64,000 nucleotides of DNA, from assembly GCA_029255685.2 (NCBI GenBank), contig CM055320.2, forward strand, positions 40,260,390-40,324,389. The letters run 5' to 3'. The notes below the pieces were generated by a model. The model was given only the letters and a program-made list of their open reading frames with translations, made no database searches and had not been told where the DNA came from. Source of the stretch: Silene conica (Eukaryota > Streptophyta > Magnoliopsida > Caryophyllales > Caryophyllaceae). Numbering within the stretch: the stretch's first letter is position 1; each line of letters begins with the position of its first letter. This document shows positions 54,596-64,000 of this stretch, in pieces. The translations under genes were made by a program, and so were the position numbers.

Positions 54596-56682
54596 ATGCC
54601 TCCCAGGAGAAATAATGTTGCCAACATCACCAAAGAGGAGTTGGATCGTTTGATAGCAGAGAATGAGGCTCTAAAGGCCAAACGCATGGACTCTGCAAAG
54701 ATGAGCACGATCATTGCGAGGCATAACCCTACCCAATTCACTGGGGAGGGGGAACCTCATCTGCTAGGAGCCTGGTGCCGGGAGTTCAGTAACTTATTCG
54801 AACTGGTGGATTGCCGCGAAGAACTTAGGGTTGACCAAGCAGCCCACTATCTACGAGGTATGGCCGGTGACTGGTGGACCGGGAACAAGGGAGAAATCCG
54901 TGAGGCAGCTAGAGAGGATGGGACCGAATTTGTCGCCTAGGTCGCATTCAAGAGAATCCTATATGAAGTGTTCCTACCAGAATTCCAGAAAAGTAAGCTG
55001 AGGGAGGAGTTGGATACCTTCCGAATGACAGAAGAGATGACGGTGGAGACTTATTATCGGAAGTCCATTCAGTTACTGAGCTATGTGGGAGAAATGGGTT
55101 TTGATTATGCTATGCTGGCGATGAAGTTTGAGAGAGGGTTGACAATCAATGTCAAGAAGAGGCTGATTGCGGCTCCGCCCACCACAGTCCGAGACATCTA
55201 CTTACAGGCTGGGGCGGCGGAGAGGCTCTCAGAAATGATTAAGGAGGACAAGAAGACAAAGTCTGAAAAGAGGAAAGCTGAGGTGGTGAATGAAAGATCT
55301 GGGTCGAAGAAGCAGAGCACCAATAAGTATAGTGGGTACTTCAACAACAATGCCTCAGGTGGCGTGAGGAATCGGAATGGGAGTAACTACAGGAGTGGAG
55401 GTTCTGGCAGTGGTTCGATTGGAATAGTTTATTTTGGCTGTGGGAAGACGGGGCATAAGCAGGCAGTATGTCGCTCATCTGGGGGAAACCAGTCTGGAGG
55501 TTATCGTACGCCGACATCAGGATATCAAGGAGCACGCACTCAGTCTTATGGTATCAGTGGCTATCGTACACCCATGTCAAACTATGGTGGGGGTGCGAAG
55601 TCTGGGGGCAGTAATTATCAGAGGAACTACAACAATTATCAGAACCGATCATATCAGAATCAGTATAGTGGAGGTGGCAGCAACCAGAAGACAGGGGCAG
55701 AAGGAAATCAACAGTCTGGTACATCTACTGCCAGTCAAAGTGGAGCTAAATCTAGTGGCAAGCTTTTTGCCATGGGGAAACAGGCAGCTAAGGATGATGC
55801 TCATATGGTGACCGGTACTTTTCTTGTGAACTCTAAACCTACTTTCGTACTTTTCGATTCCGGGGCTACCCATTCTTTTGTGTCTAGAGAACATGTTAAG
55901 GCCTTGCGACTTGAGAGATTTGATTGGGTTGCGGACTCAGTGACCATACCTTCAGGCGAGTCGATAACTTGTAATAGAGTATATGGTAGTGTACCCATCA
56001 AAATCGGGGAAGCAAACTTTTATTGTGACCTCATAGAATTTCCACTGGGGGCTTTGAGGTGATTCTGGGGATGGACTGGCTGGGGAAGTATCGAGCTTTT
56101 ATTGACTGTCATCAAAAGAAGATTTCCTTGAAGGGACCTAGGGGAGTGAGGGTGTCTTACAAGGGATATCGAGTCAAACCTAAAATCAAATTCATTTCCG
56201 TCAATACCCTTAAGTCTACCTTGAGGAAAGGAGAGAGTCTGATCTTATGCCAGATGTGGAATTGTGAGGCTGAGACCCCTAAGACTAGCGAGATACCTGT
56301 AGTGCGAGAGTTTGAGGGAGTATTCCGGGACGACGTTCCAGGGTTACCGCCAAGGAGGGAAGTGGAATTTTCCATTGACCTAAAACCAGGGGCGGGACCA
56401 ATATCTAAATCACCGTACCGTATGGGACCGAAGGAGATGGAGGAATTGAAGATATAGTTGGATGAACTAGCTGAGAAAGGATTCATCCGACCCAGTGTGT
56501 CACCCTGGGGAGAACCTATATTATTTGTGAAGAAGAAAGATGGGAGTTTGAGGCTTTGTGTTGACTATCGAGAGCTGAACAATGTGACCATCAAGAACCG
56601 TTATCCTTGGCCAAGAATTGACGACCTGTTCGATCAGTTAAGTGGAGCTAGGGTTTTCTCTAAGATCGACTTGAGATCCGGG
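54596..56682 (+). pseudogene. Decayed gag-protease-RT frame of a Ty3/gypsy chromovirus-like element
   Basis: Gag starts MPPRRNNVANITKEEL and carries HYLRGMAGDWWTGNKG. A TAG at 54938 interrupts it, apparently a Trp codon lost, and the frame resumes to 56062. The zinc knuckle reads YFGCGKTGHKQAVC, with Tyr at the first Cys position. The protease has DSGATHSFVS. A one-base loss in a G run near 56052 shifts frame before ILGMDWL. A TAG at 56456 interrupts the RT start, which resumes with [20 protein letters not shown] and SKIDLRSG. It then stops at 56682, where an inverted LTR begins. The changes at the two stops and the Cys fit C-to-T decay. RT catalytic core, RNase H and integrase are absent here. 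Not functional. Confidence 0.88.
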
Positions 56683-57831
56683 TGTAACACCCCGATTTAT
56701 TAAGGAGCCTTTAGCAAGACATCCTCAATAAATAGAGTTGTTACCATCTCGGAATGTCCGAGGTAGTGAATAACAAAGTAAATCAAACCAAAGTACTTTA
56801 TATAAAAACTGATTAAATTTAAACTTTGATGTTACAAAAAAACTACACAGCGGAAACTAAAGTATAACTGATAACTTCGAAGTATGTGATCTAATCTAAG
56901 TCGGTCCATCCAATTGCTCTCGCCATCCCATGCCCCCATAGCACCATCTTTCCTGTCAAGACTGCTCCCCATCACGGATCATCACAGGTGTCACACGAAT
57001 ACACAGGGTCAACCACGAGGTTGAGTAGGTAAATAAATCAAACATGATTAATAACAGAATACAATACACTTCCATCTCCATACCGTCTCCACCACCACTT
57101 CCCGATCAACCACCACTTCTCCATCACCAATCCACACTCCTCCAATGGCCATATCACAAGTCCCACTATCACAAGACCCAATATCACAAGACCCAATATC
57201 ACAAGCCCCAATTCTCCTCTCCACATCATACAATAATAGTCAAGATTAATAATAACGTCTCAACAAAATAATAAACATCATATACCAATCTCATAATAAA
57301 CAAACAGTCTCATTACGTGACATAATATAAATATCAGTCCATTCCCCTACGTCAATATTGCGGAAAGATAGTTGAGTTGCTGCTAGACATATTCCACACA
57401 GAAACCGTCACCTAAACATATATTTTATACGATTAACAACCCCTATTCTAGAATAGAAAAGATTCTAAATAAGGTAACTTTCTAAAAGTGGAAAGTTTCC
57501 TGTAATAGAAACTTTCCCGAAATAGCAAGCTCGTCCAAAATGGCAATACCACTAAATTATCAATCATGTTCTCATTTCTTATTAATCTTAACCACATATA
57601 AATAATTATCACTATATAACTTCACAAATTGCTCATAATCCAATACATTAGCTATCCATAAAACATTATTAATAATTTACCATACATTAACCATTGCAAA
57701 CATATTAATTACAATATACAATTCTAACAACAATCATTGTTAATTTATACAAAGTAGTTATTGAACATGGTAGCACTGATAAAACTATTAAAGCGATAAT
57801 TATTAATAAAATAATAATACTAATAATCATA

Positions 57832-57833
<2 letters not shown>

Positions 57834-57891
<58 letters not shown>
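57834..57891. repeat. TA microsatellite in LTR J
   Basis: About 29 TA units. Confidence 0.95.
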
Positions 57892-57897
<6 letters not shown>

Positions 57898-57937
57898 TAC
57901 TAATCATAACAATATTAGTAATAATGATAATAACCAC

Positions 57938-58091
<154 letters not shown>

Positions 58092-58187
58092 TTCCTTTCT
58101 CTCTCTTCCCTTCTCTGACTAAAAAAACCTCTGAAATTGCGATCAGCGATTCGCGTCTCAGGTGTGGTTCACACCCGATTCTTCGCC

Positions 58188-59552
58188 ATGGCTAGGGGCA
58201 AGAGAGGCCGACCCCGCAAAGATCGGACCCAAACGGAAGCAGTTGTCGATGATTCGTCGGATGTTTTTGATTCTGATGAGGATGAATCAGGGGCGGCTCC
58301 TAGGTCTGGATCCTCACGAGTTCCTCCTGTGCTACCTGTGGTTCCTCCGGTGACTGTTCCTCCGGTGCTTCCTCCGGTGACTGTTCCTCCGGTGATTCCT
58401 CCGGTGACTGTTCCTCCAGTGACTGTTCCTCATGTTTCCCCTGCGAAGCCAACTTTCGCCGCTCTGTTCTCTGGGTTGCCTAAGGGCGCTTCTACTTCGA
58501 CGGCCAAACCTCCTCCGACCAAGAAGGGCAGTAAGATTAAGCTTTCTAATATCTCTAATAAGGGTATGAATTTGACTTTCGTAAAACCTAAAATTGATGA
58601 AATAATTGCTATTGATGAGGATGATATTGCGACGGAATTGGACTATTGGAGTGAAATAACCTTAGTTGGTACAGTTATGGGTAAGCAAACAACCTTAGAT
58701 CAAATGCGTTCTTTGGTTGAAACGTCTTGGAGTCATGTTACCACACCGGAGGTTTTGTACTTCTCTAAGGGTTGGTTTTATTTCCGTTTTAATAGTGTGG
58801 CTGATTGTGATGTGATTTTTAATGACTCATGGAATATGCAAGGTTTTCCTCTTCTTCTGAAGCACTGGAACCCCAACATACTCGAGGAATTAACAGTCGT
58901 GTCTGTTGTACCCGTCTGGGTTAAATTTCCCCGGTTAGACCCTTGCTTTTGGTCTGATAAATGTCTGAGTAAGGTGGCTAGCTTAATTGGTCGACCCATT
59001 TGTGCGGATGAGTATACTACGCAAAAGAGTAGACTCTCTTTTGCTCGTGTTCTTATTGAAGTAGATTTGTCACAGGAGCTTCCTAAAAACATCAAATTCC
59101 AAACTCCTTTTAGGGGACTTGTTGAGCAGTTGGTTGAGTACGAGTGGCTACCTTACTATTGTACTAAGTGCAGGAAAATTGGGCACTCGAAAGAGAAGTG
59201 TAGAGCTGGCCAACGCCAAGTCTACCAACAGAAACAGACGGATGCTGCCCAGAATGACCCTTCTGGTTCTGAGGTTCCGAAGGGTGCTGCTAGCCTACCT
59301 GCTGTGTCTCTGCCAGTAGAAGAAGCTGCTGCTTGTGTAGTTACTGGTGTTCCCATTCTGTCTGAGGATTCTGTTGTGGCTACTATAGTTACAACCCCTC
59401 CTTCTATTCACCTTGAGGGTAGGAGGTTGTCTAAGAGTAAGCCTAAAGCGACTCCACTGCAGAACCGATTCCAGAACTTCGCAAGTCTCTTGGATGATAC
59501 TGATTCAGTTTGCCATGAAGAGTTGGATCCGGGGGGGGCCACTCTTGGATGA
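58188..59552 (+). CDS. LINE ORF1: RNA-binding protein with DUF4283-like domain and zinc knuckle
   Basis: The ATG at 58188 has a good plant context (GCCATGGCT) and opens MARGKRGRPRKD. An in-frame ATG at 58137 is possible but less likely. The 454 residues hold an acidic stretch, a proline-valine repeat (VPPVTVPPVLPP-like, about 45-85) and a DUF4283-like domain (LVGTVMGKQ..., GWFYFRFNS, VSVVPVWVKFPRLDPCFW). A CCHC knuckle (YYCTKCRKIGHSKEKC) follows. In plant L1 elements this protein coats the RNA as part of the retrotransposition particle. ORF2 overlaps its end. Confidence 0.9.
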   Translation: MARGKRGRPRKDRTQTEAVVDDSSDVFDSDEDESGAAPRSGSSRVPPVLPVVPPVTVPPVLPPVTVPPVIPPVTVPPVTVPHVSPAKPTFAALFSGLPKGASTSTAKPPPTKKGSKIKLSNISNKGMNLTFVKPKIDEIIAIDEDDIATELDYWSEITLVGTVMGKQTTLDQMRSLVETSWSHVTTPEVLYFSKGWFYFRFNSVADCDVIFNDSWNMQGFPLLLKHWNPNILEELTVVSVVPVWVKFPRLDPCFWSDKCLSKVASLIGRPICADEYTTQKSRLSFARVLIEVDLSQELPKNIKFQTPFRGLVEQLVEYEWLPYYCTKCRKIGHSKEKCRAGQRQVYQQKQTDAAQNDPSGSEVPKGAASLPAVSLPVEEAAACVVTGVPILSEDSVVATIVTTPPSIHLEGRRLSKSKPKATPLQNRFQNFASLLDDTDSVCHEELDPGGATLG

Positions 59553-62500
59553 TAGTCTCTTCTTGGAATGTTAGAGGGCTTAATGACCCTCTAAAACAAC
59601 AAGAGGTTTCGGATTTCTTGTTGACTAATAATGTTGATTGTTGTGCTTTGCTTGAAACTCATGTCAAGGCTCACAAAGTCTCTTCTATAGTTGGTTGCTT
59701 ACCTCAGTTTAAGTTCTTTTACAATTATACGCACCATTACAATGGTCGTATTTGGATTGTTTGGAATCCCAAAACTGTGTTGGTTGATGTTCTTGGGGCT
59801 AGTGCTCAACATATCCATTGCACTATCACCTACTTGGCTACTAAGTTTACCTTTTCTAGTACGTTTGTTTATGCTTTTAATAATGGGGTTGCTAGGCGTG
59901 CTCTTTGGCAATACCTCACTGATTTTGCTAATAATGTTCATGGGCCTTGGGTTTGTATGGGCGATTTCAACGTGGTGCTTAATTCTTCTGATCGAATTGG
60001 AGGTGTTACCTATCCTCCTTCTGTGATGGCTGAATTTAGTGATTGTTTGGATGCTTGTAGCCTTGGGGACCATTCTGCAACTGGCTTCCACTTTACTTGG
60101 TCTAATCATCAGGCTCATGCTATCAAATGGGCTAAGCTTGATCGTATTTTAGTTAATTCTCATTGGACTAATTCTGTTAACTCTACTGCTTGGTTTTCTG
60201 CTGCAGGGGTTTCAGACCATTCTCCTGGCTTCCTTAAAGTGAACTTTATTCCTTATAAGATGAATAAAGCCTTTCGGTTTTTGAATTGCTGGGTGCACTC
60301 CCCTCGCTTTCATAGTTATGTTCAAAATGGGTGGCATGATTCTATTTCTGGTGACAAGATCAGTGTCCTTTTCTCTCGTCTTAGGGCCCTCAAGCCTGGC
60401 TTTCGTGGGCTCCATAATGAATCGTTTAAGTGCTTGGGTGCTCAGACTAAGGCTGCCAAGGCTGCCTTGCTGCACTGTCAGGCGCAGCTTCTTGCTGATC
60501 CTATGAGTAGTGTCCTCCTTGCTCATCAACACTCTCTTAAGACTCATTACCTTAGTTTGCGGAAGGCTGAGAATGTTTACCTTACTCAAAAAGCCAAGCT
60601 CCATAATCTTATGCTAGATGATTCGAACACTCACCACTTTTATGCTCGAATTGCAGAACGGAAGTCTTGTAGTTCCATTGGCTCCATTTATGATGCTCAC
60701 GGAATTCAATGCACTGGTCCTCGGGATGTAGCTGATGCCTTTATTCGGTATTACAGCACTCTTTTGGGTGCTACGGATGCGGTAACTCCTATTCCTGCCT
60801 ATCTTTTTACTGATAAGTTGTTTGTCCCTTCCGTTCATGTCTCTCTCCTTGCTACTGTTTTGCCTAAAGAGATAAAGGATGCTCTTTTCTCTATTAATCA
60901 TAATAGTAGTCCTGGTATTGATGGTTATGGGTCTGGTTTCTTTAAGAATGCTTGGGGGATTGTTGGAAATGACTTTTGCATGGCCGTTAAGGAATTTTTT
61001 CGTAATGGTAAAATGCCTAAGGCTGCTAATAGTACCCTCATCACGCTTATCCCTAAGATTCCTACACCTAATAATGTTACTGATTTTAGGCCTATTTCTT
61101 GTTGTACGGTCTTCTATAAGACCATAACTAAGATTTTGGCTAATCGTTTGAGACTTTATTTGGGAGATGTGATTGGTATTGAACAAGCTGCTTTTGTTAC
61201 GGGAAGGGATATCTTTGATAATTCCGCTCTTGCTCATGAGTTAGCTCATAATTATACTAGGAGGCATACTACTCCCCGTTGTATTGTCAAAGTGGATATT
61301 AAGAAGGCATTTGATTCTGTTAACTGGGGTTTTTTGCATCAGTGTCTTCTCTTGTATGGCTTGCCTGAGGTTTTTGTTAAATGGGTAATGGCTTGTGTTA
61401 CTTCGCCTTGGTATTCTCTTAATATTAATGGCTCTATTGAGGGTTATTTTCAGGGGAAGCGGGGTCTTCGGCAAGGTGATCCTCTCTCTCCTTACTTGTT
61501 TGTGTTGTGTATGGAGGTTCTCTCTCGTCAGTTGCGGCTTTTGCCTTCGTATGATGGTTTCTCTTTTCACCCCAAGTGTGTGAAATTGAGGCTAACACAC
61601 TTGGTTTTTGCCGATGATTTACTCGTCTTTGTTCGAGGTGATGTCCCTTCTGTTATGGCTGTGGCTACCTGTCTTACCAGGTTTGCTAGTTTCTCTGGGT
61701 TGGTTGCTAATCCTATGAAGACTTCAGTGTATTTTGGTGGGGTTCACCCTTCTGTGAAGCGGCTGATTCTTGATCATACTGGGTTTACTGAGGGTGATTT
61801 CCCTTTTAGATACCTTGGTCTTCCTTTGTTTACTTCTAGACTAACTCAGTCCATGTTTAACCCTCTTCTTGATCGTATTCGTGATAGAATTAATAGTTGG
61901 TCTCAGCACAAAATTTCTTATGCTGGTAAGATTCAATTAATTAATTCTGTTATCTTTGGGATGAGTAATTTTTGGGGTGCTTGTGTTCTCCTTCCTAAGG
62001 GGGTGGTTAAGCGCATTATTAAACTTTGTAAAGACTTTCTTTGGGGCCTTGACAATTGTAGATGCAGGTTTGTTTACCAAAGTTGGGCTGCTATGTGTGC
62101 TCCTCGTGAGGAAGGGGGCATCGATATCAAGGAGATTTTGAGTTGGAATAAAGCTCAAGCTGTAAAGTGGCTATGGAAGATAGAAACTCAGCCTCATTCA
62201 ATTTGGGTTAAGTGGATTAAGGCCTATGTTCTTCAAGGGCAAAATGTCTGGAATGCTACGCCTAATGCCGCGTCCTCTTGGTATTGGCGCAATATTCTGG
62301 CTGTCAAAGATGAGCTCTTAGGCTGCCTTCCCACTACCCAGGCCAGCATTTGTGGCATGACTGATTTTGATGTTGGTCTGTTTTATGATACTTTTCGTAG
62401 CCATCGTGCTACTGTGAATTGGCACAAGACCATTCATGTTCAGGAGGCCTATCCTAAGCATCGATTCATTGCCTACCTTGCTGTCCAAAGAGGTCTTCCT

Positions 62501-62911
62501 ATGGTGGATCTCATAATTAGTCGCGGGATGCAATGGATCAATCGGTGTAGTCTTTGCTATAATGATGTTGAGACTCATGCCCATGTTTTTTTCTCCTGTA
62601 GTTTTTCAGGTGCTATTTGGGGTGCCATTCAGCGGTATTACAACTTCCATATAGGGGCTTCTGATTTGCTTGAAGTCTTGGATTGGTACCTCACTCACAA
62701 CCGAGGGGCTAGTTGGCTCAAGAAACGGCGTAGATGCAGTTTGGTTAGCACCATTTATATGCTTTGGCAGGAGCGGAATGCTCGGATATTCAAAAGCCTT
62801 CAACGTACTGAAGATCAGTTGTTTAAAGATATCATTGGTCATGTTAATTTCCGAATGTCACATTCGTCGTATGGGCTTACTGAAGCTAATATTTGTAAAC
62901 AGTTGTACTAG
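59549..62911 (+). CDS. LINE ORF2: endonuclease and reverse transcriptase
   Basis: This intact frame of 1120 residues starts at ATGA overlapping the ORF1 stop, so translation probably relies on re-initiation or leaky scanning. The N-terminal APE-type endonuclease carries SSWNVRGLN, LLETHV, MGDFNVVL and SDHSP. Reverse transcriptase carries LIPKIP..FRPISCC, KVDIKKAFDSVNW, GLRQGDPLSPYLF and the catalytic FADD (LTHLVFADDLLVF). The C-terminus has a zf-RVT-like finger (CSLCYNDVETHAHVFFSC). No RNase H follows. The enzyme nicks a T-rich target and primes reverse transcription there. All key motifs visible to me are present. Confidence 0.94.
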   Translation: MIVSSWNVRGLNDPLKQQEVSDFLLTNNVDCCALLETHVKAHKVSSIVGCLPQFKFFYNYTHHYNGRIWIVWNPKTVLVDVLGASAQHIHCTITYLATKFTFSSTFVYAFNNGVARRALWQYLTDFANNVHGPWVCMGDFNVVLNSSDRIGGVTYPPSVMAEFSDCLDACSLGDHSATGFHFTWSNHQAHAIKWAKLDRILVNSHWTNSVNSTAWFSAAGVSDHSPGFLKVNFIPYKMNKAFRFLNCWVHSPRFHSYVQNGWHDSISGDKISVLFSRLRALKPGFRGLHNESFKCLGAQTKAAKAALLHCQAQLLADPMSSVLLAHQHSLKTHYLSLRKAENVYLTQKAKLHNLMLDDSNTHHFYARIAERKSCSSIGSIYDAHGIQCTGPRDVADAFIRYYSTLLGATDAVTPIPAYLFTDKLFVPSVHVSLLATVLPKEIKDALFSINHNSSPGIDGYGSGFFKNAWGIVGNDFCMAVKEFFRNGKMPKAANSTLITLIPKIPTPNNVTDFRPISCCTVFYKTITKILANRLRLYLGDVIGIEQAAFVTGRDIFDNSALAHELAHNYTRRHTTPRCIVKVDIKKAFDSVNWGFLHQCLLLYGLPEVFVKWVMACVTSPWYSLNINGSIEGYFQGKRGLRQGDPLSPYLFVLCMEVLSRQLRLLPSYDGFSFHPKCVKLRLTHLVFADDLLVFVRGDVPSVMAVATCLTRFASFSGLVANPMKTSVYFGGVHPSVKRLILDHTGFTEGDFPFRYLGLPLFTSRLTQSMFNPLLDRIRDRINSWSQHKISYAGKIQLINSVIFGMSNFWGACVLLPKGVVKRIIKLCKDFLWGLDNCRCRFVYQSWAAMCAPREEGGIDIKEILSWNKAQAVKWLWKIETQPHSIWVKWIKAYVLQGQNVWNATPNAASSWYWRNILAVKDELLGCLPTTQASICGMTDFDVGLFYDTFRSHRATVNWHKTIHVQEAYPKHRFIAYLAVQRGLPMVDLIISRGMQWINRCSLCYNDVETHAHVFFSCSFSGAIWGAIQRYYNFHIGASDLLEVLDWYLTHNRGASWLKKRRRCSLVSTIYMLWQERNARIFKSLQRTEDQLFKDIIGHVNFRMSHSSYGLTEANICKQLY

Positions 62912-62998
62912 TTTTCTCTTTTAGTTTGGCTGTAACTTGGGTACTAGTGGGTATGCTATTACTCTGATAGCTATCAACTAGTATTGCACCAGTTTTTT

Positions 62999-63023
62999 AA
63001 CACCGTATTTTACATGCGGTGTT
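62999..63023 (+). other. Hairpin in the LINE 3' UTR
   Basis: AACACCG (62999-63005) pairs with CGGTGTT (63017-63023) around an 11-base loop. It lies about 130 bases before the poly-A and could be the RNA site bound by ORF2. Confidence 0.6.
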
Positions 63024-63166
63024 TTTCTGGTCTTTTTTTTCCTTTTTTAAGGTTTTTTTTAAAGGGGGGCTATACTGGTCTCCTTTGTAGTTGGGTTCAG
63101 GGTCTTGTATACTCAAATTTTTATATATGAAAAAGATCCTTTGCTTTTCTGCAAAAAAAAAAAAAA

Positions 63167-64000
<834 letters not shown>

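Noticed and set aside
59699-61570. Several minus-strand frames of 80-207 codons opposite LINE ORF2
   Set aside because: They are shadows of the intact ORF2 on the other strand.

Overview
The window is plant nuclear DNA, most likely from a eudicot with a large genome (Caryophyllales is a guess from overall feel, not a demonstrated placement). I see no cellular gene. It is almost entirely nested transposable elements: Ty1/copia elements with tRNA-Met-type primer sites (TGGTATCAGAGC), Ty3/gypsy remnants, plant L1-type LINEs, SINEs and a CACTA DNA transposon. All sizeable open frames encode retroelement proteins.

Layout. 1-16408: copia element A (minus strand, gag-only, gag decayed), split at 3423-11741 by young copia element D (minus strand, intact pol, no capsid-type gag; 5-bp target duplication CTTCA). 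16409-20178: repeat N, interrupted by a truncated copia LTR plus leader (E). 20179-37770: copia element B (plus strand, gag-only), whose 3' LTR is split by the young gag-only element C (28026-37302; target duplication CTTAA). 37771-43175: the end of N, the 3' part of a Tat/Athila-like element (M), and a second N copy carrying a solo LTR (F). 43175-43752: LTR fragment G. 43753-56682: a gypsy tract with a long LTR that holds a non-autonomous CACTA element (with a SINE inside), a SINE-LINE chimera and a 5'-truncated LINE; the LTR is followed by a primer site and a decayed gag-protease-RT frame. 56683-64000: an inverted LTR of the same gypsy family with a hugely expanded (TAA)n tract, into which a full-length LINE with two intact ORFs has inserted.

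The most interesting pattern is in the copia elements. A, B and C encode Gag but no Pol. D encodes an intact Pol with a zinc knuckle but has no capsid domain. All four share the primer site, long stretches of 5' leader, a roughly 680-bp untranslated block before the polypurine tract, and a U3 segment that folds as a covarying three-way junction (also in E and F). B and C (and the decayed A) carry an 88-91-bp GT-AG intron at the end of gag. D has a matching donor, and a 104-bp candidate intron, at the homologous site. C and D have nearly identical LTRs, so both moved recently although each lacks half of the usual proteins. This suggests a split gag/pol retrotransposon partnership; that is an inference needing expression and genome-wide copy analysis.

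All comparisons were made by eye on the sequence. Divergence figures are approximate counts, and family names rest on recognised motifs.
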